Shown here piece by piece: positions 23,569 through 34,778 of a DNA stretch of 64,000 nt (position 1 is its first letter; every line of letters begins with the position of its first letter). Source of the DNA: Poa pratensis (lineage: Eukaryota; Streptophyta; Magnoliopsida; Poales; Poaceae); assembly GCA_947311845.1 (NCBI GenBank), contig CAMZMU010000027.1, forward strand, positions 42,000,853 to 42,064,852. The letters run 5' to 3'. The notes beneath the pieces were generated by a model that was not told the DNA's origin, did no database searches, and saw only the letters and a list, made by a program, of their open reading frames with translations. The translations under genes were made by a program, and so were the position numbers.

Positions 23569-25921
23569 CTAACAGCAGCCTGATGACCTTTGGGTGCGGT
23601 TGTGACCCACCACATCGACAGTGTCAGGAATGTACCTTCATGAAGAAGGGTTCAAGGTCAGCTCATCAGTTGCAACTTGGAAATAAAAGGCATGCTTAGG
23701 AAATGAAATGCAACTTGAAGCTTTCAGCCACAACACATTAAACAAAGCAATCCCTCCAAATGCTAAATATATAGTATACATGAAGACGGCATGCCAAAAA
23801 ATGGTTAAGCAAAATGGCTCACAATATGAAATATCGATATGTGGTCGCATGCATATTAAACAGAGGAAGCAAAAAAACGTGCTTACAATTCTTCTTCTGG
23901 TTCATTCTTAAGAGCATCCTTTACAATGACCTGAAAAGCGTCTTCACATTTGTTCCTTCTTTGGCGGATGTCTCAAAGTAAGGGATGTTACCTTTGGCGG
24001 CGCACCAAGCCTTTGCCTTTTTCTCAGAGACCTAAGATGGCAGTACACAATTCCATTAGTAGTGCATGACTTGAAAATAAATTTTAGAACACAACTAGTT
24101 GTGCTAATTACCACGCGGCTGTTGCCACCATCAATATCAACTTTGTTTCCCAGTAGAACAAAAGGGAAGTTATCAGGATCAGACGGACTAGCCTGACAAA
24201 TTGGACTTAAAGGTCAGACACAAACCCAAATCATATTGTACTGTTGTTAACACATTATATAAACGACAGAGGTCTTCACCTGGATCAGAAATTCTTCACG
24301 CCAGTTGTTCAGATTATCAAATGATTTCATAGAATTAACATCATAAACTAGAACACAACAATCTGCTCCACGGTAGAATGCAACACCAAGACTCTGAAAC
24401 CTTTCCTGCCCAGCAGTATCCCATATCTACAGAAATAGAATGTTAACTATCATAATTGTAAAGCAACAGAAGAGCTTGGGTGTACAACTAGCAAAGAAAA
24501 AAAATCGGCAGTAACAGCACTTGTTTAGATCTTTGAAAACTACCAGCTTCAAGAAAAGCAATACATGTTATTTGATCGAAACAGAGCAGCGATACATGGT
24601 GTGTATGGTAATTCCAAGTTCATCATATCTTACTGGGCTGAACTTGTAATAATGGACACTGAGGAGTTTTGCTACTCATAAAAACGGAAACTGACATTAT
24701 GGGTAAAGCATTTAATTTTCCATCCTGTACCTTTTACTTTTTTGATAAAGGAGGAATGTACAGTGTTCAGAGAGAGAAAAGGGAAAGAGGGTTGGTTTGT
24801 TAAGGAACTGTGCCCATACTAGACATTGAAGGATTTTCTGATATATGAAAACGGTATGGTTCATCTATTTACTCTTCCATTCTGTAGCTTTTCCATTTGT
24901 GATATAATAAAGTAGGGCACCCCCAGCATCCCAACGACTAGAAATAAGTACAGTGTTCAGAAAGAGAAAGGAAAGACGGTTATGGCACTATGCCCATACT
25001 GCACACTTGTAGTTATAACAATTAACACATGTAAACTATATTTACTGGGACAAGATAATGACAACAAAAGAAAATTGTTTATGATTTAGATGGTAAGATG
25101 CATAATTAGAGTAGCAACTCGGTTGGATGACTTGTAGTGTAGTGATGTACTCATTCTACCCACATCAGAACTTTTTGGGTTTTGCTTTTAACCATCATCC
25201 GCCATAGTGCAATACCCCATAAGCAGATACACTTTCATTTCATGGCTGCAAAATGCATAGAGCCATAGACCCCCTATCTATTTATACTTGACAGACGCTT
25301 CATATATTCCAGATTAGGTCCACGTGCATTAGTGACACTGCTAGTCGTTTTGATCGCAGATTAAGCATCAAGGGCTACACAAATCGAATTAACTTTTCAG
25401 CTAGATGGTTTTAAAATTTTAGCTTGTTTAGATTTGGTCATCTCTAATGCATCATTACTGGAGCGTGTAGACTGAATTGCTAAAAGAATGTACCTGCAGA
25501 GTGAAGAGCCTGTCCTCGTGCTGCACCTCCTTAGTGAGGAAATCCGCGCCGATGGTGGCCTTGTACTGGTTACTGAACTTCTTGTTCACATATCTGAATT
25601 GCACCACAGCTCAGGAAAACACAAAAGAAACAAATCCAATCCTACATGAACTCGACAAGAAACCACACAACTCGATCACTAGGGGGGACAAGTAACCCGG
25701 AGCGATTATTCCGCCGCAACACGATTGCAGGATACTGGTTCATCAAGGAAGTCTTGCCGACCCTGGATCACGGGGAAACAGCACAAAGGTGAGCAGAGCA
25801 AGAGGAACTGACGAAAAGGAAAAAGGGAAAAGGGCGAAAAGCCAGGACGAAAGATCCGAATCACCGACCCGCTGTCGCCGAGGATGATGACCTTGAGGAG
25901 CGTGCGGCGTCGCGAGGCCAT
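23569..25921 (-). CDS. RAB7: Rab7-type small GTPase (RABG3 class), 7 exons, one frameshift
   Basis: Exons are 25869-25921, 25736-25762, 25494-25593, 24280-24426, 24112-24192, 23887-24031 and 23569-23635, all with GT-AG borders. Visible GTPase motifs are GDSGVGKT (residues 15-22), TIGADF in switch I, WDTAGQE (62-68), NKVD (125-128) and SAK (158-160). With FETSAKEG and the downstream RSSGCC C-terminus this is Rab7, which drives late-endosome and autophagosome fusion with the vacuole and is anchored by geranylgeranylated cysteines. Family length is about 206 aa. Anomaly: one base is missing after the valine codon at 23945-23947, so the genomic frame reaches TAA at 23921-23923 after 172 residues. 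The sequence beyond remains Rab7-like in the shifted frame, with a proper donor and a last exon ending in CC. This is either a very recent null allele or a sequencing error. Confidence 0.93.
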
Positions 25922-26728
25922 CGGGATCTACCAAGGGCTGGTGCTCGTCGCGCGCCGGCGGTGAGGGGGAGACTGGAGAGCACGAGGTGGGGACAGAGAC
26001 AAAACGTAAGCTTGCGTAGCTGCGTTTGCTGCCTTGCCGTCGCAGAACAGGAAGGAGAAGCTTGGCAACAGGACGGACCACAGGGATGGGACGCGTAGAA
26101 TCTGCAACTGTTTGACTGGAAACTTTCCGCGAAGTAGTTTGGAGTGTGCTGATTGGTGGAAACACAGTGTGTGTCGGTTGTCAACGAGATTGAGCAAGGG
26201 AGTGCCTAGCGCCGATTGGGCAGGTCGACCTATTTCAGACCTATGCCCATATAACAAATGGTCGAAGGTCTCTGTTGGTACCCATCGGGTCATCAGATCT
26301 AATGGACGACCCATCGGATCTGTAGAAAGCACATAAATATATAATATTATAGCATTTCAAACAACAACAAAAAGCACAAACAATAAATAGTGATGTATTG
26401 ATGTACTGATTGCTCACACAAACAGCAAATCAAGTTCTCAGGAAACAATAAATATACTGATTGGTAGTGGGCTATGGTCATTTCTTACAACGGGACCCTA
26501 CATGTCAACTAATCGGGTTGCCCATCAGGTCTCCATGGATAGACATGTCTGCCCATACCCTACCACGACTAATCGGGTCGTCCATGAGTGAACATAGCGA
26601 CCCATACTCTGCCCATTAGAGTCGGGTGCCCATGGGCGGACGTGCGCGGGATTGCCGGCTTGAGACCGAGATTTGAGTAAACGCTCGGTCGAGCAATGGC
26701 TGGTCGCGATCTGTTTCCCTCCACTCAC
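25922..26728. other. Rab7 upstream region and intergenic DNA
   Basis: The first 200-300 bases should contain the 5' UTR and promoter of the minus-strand Rab7 gene; no clear TATA box was picked out. 26460-26700 holds several copies of CCCAT(C/A)GGGT-like words (AATCGGGT, GCCCATCAGG, CCCATGGGCGG) that belong to the repeat-rich flank of the next element. Confidence 0.45.
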
Positions 26729-27545
26729 GGTGGGCATAAAACCCGATACCCGATCCCCGAACCCGAAAAATCCGAACCCGAACCCGACAAACCCGAAGGC
26801 ATCATCGGGTAGCAGTTTCAGATACCCGAAATTTATTCAGTAAATACGGGTTTCAACTTACGGTACCCGAATAGCCCGATTAACCTGAAATATGGAGAAA
26901 GCCCAGTAAGAAACCCCCCGAACAGCACAAGGCCCAGCCCAAATATTAAATCCTGCATACGTAGCCTAGTTACCCTGTACCCTTTGACCAGATGCGTCCC
27001 CAACATCCCATTCTCCCAGCCCGACTCAGCCGCCACAAGCACACAGCCACCATCCTATTCCTACCCTAGCCATTCCGCCGCCAGCAGTTGGTTGCTGCCC
27101 GCCGCCACAGCTCACAGCGGCGGTGCCAGCTCTCCCATGCTCCACACAACGCTCTACCCTAGCCGTCGACGACGTCCCTGTCTTCCCCGATGCGGCGACG
27201 CGTCGGCGCTCTTCTCATCTCCGATGCAGGTCGACGCTCACACCTTCCCCCGATGCGACTTCGGTGAGCCGTACGGGGACGACGACGAGCTGTGCAAGGA
27301 CGACGCGACGCAATCTGGACGCCGACGACGCTGGCTTCCACGACACTGTTGAATCTTTCCTGCATTTTTTGTTATGTGTGTTGTATTTCGGGCAATTCGG
27401 GATTACCCGGACCCGAACCCGATTTATCGGGTACCCGAATTTTCGGGTATCAGATTTTTTGGACAAACATCGGGTAGCATTTCTGGAAACCCGATTTTTG
27501 AATAACCCGAACTACCCGACCCGAAATTTCGGGTAAACCCGAACG
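26729..27545. mobile_element. ACCCGA-rich putative hAT-like non-autonomous element
   Basis: The left end (GGTGGGCATAAAACCCGATA, then repeated AACCCGA to about 26880) and the right part (27395-27545, with CGGGTACCCGAA, TTTCGGGTAT, ACCCGACCCGAAA) are rich in the same word in both orientations. This is the pattern of subterminal repeats in some plant hAT-like elements. The centre (27050-27350) is CG-rich and gene-like. No clean terminal repeats or target duplication were established, so superfamily assignment is tentative. Confidence 0.4.
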
Positions 27546-27546
27546 C

Positions 27547-27682
27547 CGAATTTGCTTAATATCTCAGTTATAACCTAAAATGATTAATCATCGGGTAAAT
27601 TAATTAATCATCGGGTATCACACTTATAATCTAAAATTTAATAACATATTAAAGATATTAACTGAGATATTAAGCAAATTCG
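27547..27682. repeat. Perfect 24-bp inverted repeat (hairpin)
   Basis: The arm at 27547-27570 begins CGAATTTGCTTAATATCT. The arm at 27659-27682 is its exact reverse complement, separated by 88 bases. The loop contains two ATTAATCATCGGGTA words. It may be a small MITE or a rearranged end of the adjacent ACCCGA element. The transcript would fold into a strong stem. Confidence 0.85.
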
Positions 27683-28081
27683 AAATTAATTAACAAAATT
27701 CGAAAATGATTAATTAGTGAAAATTATTTTAACCACAAATTCGAAAATAAATTGATTGATATTATTAGTATCTAATATTGTTTTTATCTTGTAGGATCTT
27801 TAGGCTGGCAAAGCCAACTGTTCTGCCTACGGTGTGCGCAGTGGTTGTGATGCCGCTACTTCGTACTCACCATATGCATCGCATGCTATATTCAACAAAG
27901 ATAAACTACCTTTACCTACTCCAAGTTTTAATTGTGTAATATGTTTTTATCGTCTTCCCAGGCAGTTCCACCCGAAGGGAACACTTCTCTACGACTACAA
28001 CATGTTCTTTATGCAGCCTAGCAGGCTTAAACAAGAACTACACGTAGAGGTTTTCCTATAGGATCCCTAGCGTAAAAACAT

Positions 28082-28460
28082 GACTCACACAACAGAACTG
28101 GACTCGCACAAGGCAGCTCACTTTATTCAACTAGCTATACTTACACATGGCTTTCCCTTTCGGCAAGCCCCGAACACAGCACAGGGAACTGGAAAATAAC
28201 TTACACCGCTCCCAACTCTCTCACTCACAGGCTACAATTTTTACAGGGTGGAGAGGAAGAACAGCTACTAATAGTACACTGCACGATTTGCTCTCTGTGG
28301 AACTAGCACTATGCTCACAGCTTCTGATCCTGATGCCCGAAGTGCGCTCCTGGATGCTCCTTATATAGCAGGGAGAGGGCTCATGCGTGCTTTATTTTGC
28401 TGACACCTGGGATGCTCCGCTGCCAGCTCTTCTATGCGCTGTTTGCTCCAGCTTCTAACA
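28082..28460 (-). repeat. LTR-like sequence with TATA box, minus strand
   Basis: Read on the minus strand, the sequence starts TGTTAGAAGCTGG at 28460. It has a TATATAAGGAGC promoter-like box near 28357-28368 and an AATAAAG poly-A-type signal near 28117-28123, which is the order seen in Ty1/copia LTRs. The 3' boundary, primer-binding site and target duplication were not found, so it may be a decayed solo LTR. The lower limit is a guess. Confidence 0.35.
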
Positions 28461-29109
28461 CGTTGCTTCGAGAATCCACGGGAGAGGGCTTCTCGTGTAT
28501 GCCAAACCAGCCATGCACACACTGGCTCTCCTATGTGGACTCAATATTTTTGTCATCGCTGCAACAAAACTTGCATGCTTGACTCTATCTTCTTTAATGC
28601 ACTGTCTTGAAATGCTCAAACTTGAAAGCTTGTCTTCATGGATGAACTCACAAGTTTGTCCTTCTTCTTGCATGCACACCAGGATGATGCATCGAGGGCA
28701 TGGGTTCTGCACCAAGTTGTTGGCATGGTAACATTCATTGAGTAAATTTTTCACTATTATTATTATTATTTTTAATATTATGGGTCTTCCCCGCCCATTT
28801 TATTGATAATACATTATCAATATCTTTAGGATATTTAAATATTACAAAGAATAAACATAGACGTAGAACCAAGAAATTTACATTTTTGTAACAATCTTTT
28901 TGAAGAAATTGATACAGTAACAAGAACTATATTTAGACATAAATATATATCCATTCTTTTTTAATAAAATAGGTAAAGTGAACATAAATATATTTGAATA
29001 AATTTAAATTCTGAATATAAAAAAATTAAAAAATGGTCTGCAAATATAAATTGAATTTATAAAATACAATAAATTGACAAAATTGAGAGGTGAACAAAAA
29101 AATATTAAC
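28461..29109. other. AT-rich intergenic stretch, no gene seen
   Basis: An (ATT)n microsatellite lies near 28755-28772. 28460-28740 has a promoter-like composition continuing from the LTR-like sequence. There is no coding structure. Confidence 0.5.
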
Positions 29110-29340
29110 AACAACAACTTTTTCAAAAATATTACGTATTATTTTGAACCCAACAACAATTTTTTGAACCTCGTTAACATTTTTTCCGAACCCATGGACC
29201 TATTTTTTGAATCCATAAACGTATTAATTTGAACCCAACAACATTTCTAAGGACCCCGTAGGCTATTTTGGAAATCCCTGAACACTTCTCTGAAACCTCA
29301 TATATATATTTTGAAACTATGTGAACAATTTTTAATGTGA
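29110..29340. repeat. Degenerate TTTTTGAACCC-type array
   Basis: The words TTTTGAACC, TTTTTTGAACC, TTTTTGAATCC and TTTTGAAACC recur every 25-35 bases together with AAC. This is a degenerate minisatellite. A similar array with GTGAACATTTTTTT words is at 45250-45490. Confidence 0.6.
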
Positions 29341-29423
29341 AAAAAGTAAAATAAAATGAAACAAAGAAGAAACATAACAGAAAAAGAAAACTGAACATAA
29401 TGAAAATTGCACCTAAATAGAAA

Positions 29424-30415
29424 TCATGTGCGATTACACGCTAGCGGGATCATGTGTGATTGCACGCTTATGTAATGCGTAATTGCACGCTAGTGAGAGT
29501 AGTGTGCAATTGCACATTTACGTAATGTTTAATTGCACAGTACTGCGAATCATATGCAATTGCACGTTAAAAAAATTACATGTGTAATTGCATGCTACAA
29601 AGAATCATGTGTAATTGCACGCTACATATATCATGTGTAGTTGCACGCTACCAAAATAAATCTTCTCAGATTGCACGTTGAAAAGAAGTTCATTAAAATC
29701 ATGTGCAATTGCACACTGATAAAAAAACATGTGCAATTGCACGCTGAAAACTCATGTGTAATTGCACACAAAATGTGCAAAAAGGCTCATGTGCAATTGC
29801 ACACTAACGAGAATCATGTGCCATTGTAGGTACAAAAAATTACATGTGAAAATCACGTGCAATTGCGGATTTTAAAAAAACATACACAATTGCACATTTG
29901 AAAAGTAAACAAGAATCGTGTGCGATTGCACGCTAACAAGAGTCATGTGCAATTGCACATTTATATCATGTGTAATTGCATGCTGGAGAGAATAATGTGC
30001 AATTACGCGTTAGAAAAATTTAATGTGTAATTGCATGCTACCGAGAATCATATGTAATTACACGATGCAATTACATGCTACCGAGAATCGTACGTAATTG
30101 CACGCTACGATAATCATATATAGTTACACGCGTTAGAAAAAATTATTGTGTAATTGCATGCTTAAATAAAACATGTGCAATTGCATGCTTAAGTAAAAAC
30201 ATGTGCAATTACATGCTAAAATTCATGTGCAACTGCACACTAGGTACTAGTCATGTGCAATTGCTCGTTAAAAATCAATGTGCAATCACACACCAAGAAA
30301 ATATGTAATTACACTAACAAAAAAAGTAAAATGTACAATTGCACACTAACATTCGTTTGCAACTACATGCTAAAAACTGCGCGGTAAAAAATTCATATGC
30401 AATTACACGCTAATT
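29424..30415. repeat. Array of about 36 palindromic CATGTGCAATTGCACGCT-type units
   Basis: By eye about 36 variants of an 18-base word, CATGTGCAATTGCACGCT, occur in 992 bases, at an average of about 28 bases apart. The spacers are AT-rich and vary in length (often AAAAA or ACGAGAAT). The core GTGCAATTGCAC is a perfect 12-base palindrome; common variants change the central CA to TA or the outer GCAC to ACAC. Unit spacing is too irregular for a simple satellite. No ORF of interest runs through it. Confidence 0.9.
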
Positions 30416-33061
30416 TATGGACAATTTACCTCTAGGCTCCACTCCATCTTGTACATGTAGGGACAACATGATGCTCACCACTCGCGAAGTCACCGACACA
30501 CGCGGGGCAGGGGTGGTGGAACGGCCAGCACGGAGTCGACAAGACATGAAGGCGCGGTCTCTGCGTGAGACAACAAAAATGGTGGCACAAAAAGCCTATC
30601 TGTACGACAAAAGCCCAGACAAAAAAAAAATATTCATCACTCCAAGGCAAAAAGCCTCGAAAACCGGAACGGGCAGATACGGCGCATACGATTCAACTCA
30701 ACCAGATTTGACACTTATCCCACAAGGCGTTTTACATTTGGGGAGACACACAACCGAGACCACACATACGATTCAACTCAACCTGCAAAAAATATAACAG
30801 AAGCCGAAACACAAGCAAAACCCAGAAAGAAAAGAAAAAATTCCAAGAAAAAACCCAAGCAAAACCCAAAGGAGCAAAAAAAATGCTAATATGTAGTACA
30901 CCAATAATATTTGTTCTGCATGGAAGTACACAAATAAAAGGAGACCAGTCGTCTTTTAAATGATTTGAAACTATATTACACTAACAAAACAAATGTCAAA
31001 AATACACTAACCATTTACGTATTAAACCATGCATGTACATTGCCATTTATGTTAAATTCTTAATACAACCTTGATCAGTTTTTCAGTGTTGTTTGTCCTA
31101 AAACTCTGAACATGCTGAACCCTAAAACTGCTGAACATGAATGCTAAACTCTGAAAACGGAGAAGTTCTTGATTTAGGAAGTAGTGAAGCAACTCCACCC
31201 CCTAAAATATGAATATACATAATTAGAGATGGAATATAGTAAATACAAAAGTAAATACATAAGAAGGACACAGAAAAAATCGTGTGCCATTCAGGACTTC
31301 CAAGACATTTTAGTCGAACAACCAGATGAACACCATGCATGCTTGCATACATATTGGGGGTTGCAAAAAAATGTGCATCTAACATTTCTTTCTGATAAAA
31401 AAGAACTTTAGTTCGACTAAACATCCCAGATTAACATAGGAGCTTAGAAAAATCCTACATCTAGGGCAGCCCTTGGTTGAACAAAAATGGTCTCCATCCT
31501 ACCTAAAAGAACGAGAATAGAAAAACATGGCAAAAACAGAAGAACCACATGCATGCGTGACAAAAAGAAATTATAACGAAAAAACCAACTCTCAGCTAGA
31601 TACAAAAAAGCCACTACCTCCCCACCACACGTTTCATGAGAGACATCCGAGAAACAAATAATCAACTCTCAGCCAGAGAGAAAAAACAAAACGCAAATGA
31701 CGCCAGAAATTAAAAATAACAAAGGCCCAAATAAGCCCAACAAAAACAACACACGTCTAAAAAGGCCACAAAACCCAGCGTAAAACGAACCGGATCCACC
31801 ACGACGCGCGTCAACGATCGCAAAAGCTGATCGATCGATCAGACGGTGCAGCTTGTCAACCGAGCGTTAAGCAAATTCTCAGTCAACCGAGCGTTAGCAA
31901 AAGGGATTGAGCAAATAATCACATTATCCAATTACTTACAGGCGTTCCATTTTTCCAGAAACGGATATGTGCACACATATGCTCCTCCGTTCGGAGTACT
32001 ATTCCTAAGACAAAGAATTCGACTAATGGGTTACTACGACTATTGGTTTATACTTTGTCAAATATACATTAACAAGATAGGCCTAAAGATTCAGACTGCA
32101 GTGATATTTCTACACCATTTTGCTTTCTAATGAGGGTTTTGCTAACTGTATGTTTTATGACAAATACTTGTTCAAAGTCAACCAAGCTGCACACATTTTC
32201 ATACTGTGCGACAACTCTATTCTTGCTGGATAAAAATTCAGCGCTCAAGATCATCTAACATACAAACAAGAAATATGTACCATCGAAAATGATAAATTCA
32301 AATACTTCACTTCATGATTTTGTATAAAAAATGGAAGTAAAAAGCGTTTTTTTGCAAATAGCTAGTACAACCTCTTAGTCTTAGTTAAACAAGGCCACTC
32401 AGTCTTGTAAGTGATGTAATATGTTTTCGTAGTATATTCATTGGTACGATGTTGATAACTTTTACATAAATCAGGTTAGACTTAATTATCTTTGATTTGA
32501 GACGACATTAAGTGGTCTTATATACCAACAAGACAATCTTGGCCATCAGCTTCATCACACATACAATGGTTGTTTGATATATTATAACGGTTCTCTTGCC
32601 TTTACTCGATGAATAATGCCCATTGCAGTGAAGACATTTTACATCAAAGTTGTATGGTGGAAAAATCATGTGCGTATATATGGTTGTGTCAAGCTGCACT
32701 AAAGCCCCGTTCTCCACGGAGAGAGTCACGTGCATCTCCTAGATGGACTCTTCGCATACGAGCACACTTCTTTGGTCAATGTTGATGCGATGATCTTAGA
32801 AACATCGCGTCGATTGGCATTGGTGTAGTGATCAAGTGTTGTAGAGGTGAGTGTATAGGCAATTTCATCGAGCATATCGATGTTACCACCCCACCGGAGT
32901 TGTTAGAGCCCAAAGTGATGCAAAGAGTTGTCTCTTCCACACAGTGTGAGGCCCGGGGGCAAATCATAGTGGAATCTATCTATCCCTGATCCATAGGGTA
33001 CTTGCTCTAGCGGTAAGGCATGTCGTTGCTGAGCGTGGTGGTAGGATATTAAGAGACATTC
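30416..33061. other. Intergenic stretch, no gene recognised
   Basis: 30440-30660 is less AT-rich and open on both strands but shows no known domain. ATTCAACTCAACC words occur twice (30688, 30771). 31700-31860 has (GATC)n and a CAACCGAGCGTTA duplication. The rest is AT-rich. No transposon ends were established. Confidence 0.5.
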
Positions 33062-33214
33062 TCATTCCGTGAATGGCGGTGGTGCACCCTGCGGCCAGGG
33101 TTCGAATCCCATCGGGATCGAATTAGCTGGTGCTCGCATGGGTGACTTCTTCTATAAAAATAAGTCCTTGGGTGCTAGGCCCTTGGATCTAGTTTTTTTT
33201 TCATTCCGTGAATG
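33062..33214 (+). mobile_element. 5'-truncated tRNA-derived SINE
   Basis: The body at 33076-33200 contains a polymerase III box B (GGTTCGAATCC, 33108-33118) and a TCCTTGGGTGCTAGGCCCTTGGATCTAG tail section ending in poly-T. It is bordered by a perfect 14-base duplication TCATTCCGTGAATG at 33062-33075 and 33201-33214. Box A is missing inside these borders, so this copy is 5' truncated. The tail matches the SINE at 33665-33824. Confidence 0.8.
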
Positions 33215-33664
33215 TTGTCATATTACTCGTAGTCTACGCGGCATAGGGCTTGTTAGATCTCGTGAACTCTTTAATGTCTTCTACATTTTGTGTTGTACCA
33301 TCGGACACTCCAGGAAACTATGTGTAGTGTTGTTATGACATAAATAAATAAATAATGATTTCTCACAAGTATGTCCACGTCTCACAACAAAACTATCTGA
33401 CGGTTCAAATCGTTCCAATATGTGTGATTTTGTATTTTTTTTCAGACAGAACATTCCGTTATACAAAGAGCACCTGCAAACCATTACAAATGTTATGAAA
33501 ATCAATGCACATTCCACTTCAAATCATGACCCGTACAAAGAACCTTATATTTTTGTGAAAATTATCATGCACTCCACTCCATAGATGTCATTGCATTTTC
33601 GAACAGATTCCACTTTTTATTTCAAATACGCATGCAACGGTATTCCTTCAAGAAAACATATATA

Positions 33665-33824
33665 TAAAAAATGAAATCTCTAGGCACTAGCACCCAGGAT
33701 TTTATTGATATAGTAGAAATCCGCCCACGTGAGAATTCCTGAAAACTGCCCCCGATGGGGATCGAACTCGGGTCTCTGGGGTTGCCACTGCGCCCCCAGA
33801 CCATTGGGCCACTGCCCCGTCCTC
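33665..33824 (-). mobile_element. tRNA-derived SINE, complete (about 160 bp)
   Basis: On the minus strand it starts GGGGCAGTGGCCCAATGG (box A-like). It has GAGTTCGATCC (box B) and ends with ATCCTGGGTGCTAGTGCC and a short T-rich tail. Flanking 16-base duplications CAAGAAAACATATATA lie at 33649-33664 and 33825-33840. The organisation and the shared 3' end with the neighbouring copy resemble the Au SINE family of wheat relatives; that name is from memory and not verified. Confidence 0.85.
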
Positions 33825-34239
33825 CAAGAAAACATATATAGAATATACATGCACCTATGTTGAATATTCATATATCATAGAACAAGACTATTTTGTAAGA
33901 TACCTTCGCTCTATGTAACTACGGTTAATATTGATACGTCCATGCAATTGAACTAAATTTGTGCAGATATCTTTGACTCTTTTGTGATTTATTTTTACTA
34001 GTTGGAATGTATGTGCAACACACATATATAAAATTGAGAACATCGAACAAAACTAAGTTTGGAACAAAAATAATTGTGAATCAAACATAAATAAATGGAT
34101 CTCAAAACGGTTGGGATGTGGATATCATATGGGAATGTGAGACTATCTTTTTCCGCCCGGGTTCGAGTTAGAAACCAATCTTGAAATCACAGACCTGGAC
34201 GCACCGGTGGCGTTGAAGATGATCATACAGAAGCCTGGA

Positions 34240-34745
34240 CGGAACATGCTCACTGACGCATCCCAGGGGCTTGCATGCTTGGCTCGGCGATCTGAGTATT
34301 GAAGCTCGAACAAAGTACTCTCAAGGTGCACGCCTGGCTTGGCGCTCGTCATGCTGATGGTCGAACATGGCACGCTCACCGACGTCGTTTCGCCGGCGTG
34401 CCCGCCTGTCTCGGCGCTCGTCATGCTTAAACTCGGATATAACAGGCTCACCGGCGCCGTCTCGCCGGCGTGCCCGCCTTGGCTCGGAGCTCGTCGTGCA
34501 GAGGCTCGTACAACACACGCTCACCGACGCCATCTTGTTGACGTGCCCGCCTGATTGTCGCTCGTCATGCTAAATATGGCTTGGCGCTCGTCATGTTGAA
34601 GCTCATACAGAACATGCTCATCGGCGCCGTCTTGCAGGCGTGCCTTTGCCGGCCTCGCTCGGCGCTCGTCGTGTTGAAGTTCGTACAACACATGTTCACC
34701 AGCGTGCTCGCCTGGCTCCTCGGATAGAACACGCTCACCGGACTC
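34240..34745. repeat. Degenerate minisatellite, 70-100 bp units
   Basis: Units contain GGCTCGGCGCTCGTCATGCT, a CGTACAACACACGCTCACCG-like part and GGCGTGCCCGCCT. GCTCACC marks fall near 34248, 34374, 34446, 34519, 34616, 34694 and 34732. The sequence is GC-rich against an AT-rich background, within Helitron 1. Open frames on both strands are a by-product of the repeat. Confidence 0.75.
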
Positions 34746-34778
34746 ATCGCGTGCCAGCCTGGCTCATGCATACGAGCC

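Noticed and set aside
29424..30415. CRISPR-like array
   Set aside because: The repeats are degenerate, spacers are short, AT-rich and variable, no cas genes occur, and the DNA is plant nuclear.
31122..31424. 100-aa minus-strand ORF
   Set aside because: Hydrophobic AT-rich reading without codon structure; chance ORF.
32985..33030. Box A-like TAGCGGTAAGGCATG as start of a full-length SINE
   Set aside because: It lies about 90 bases before box B and outside the 14-bp duplication, so it is not part of the inserted copy.
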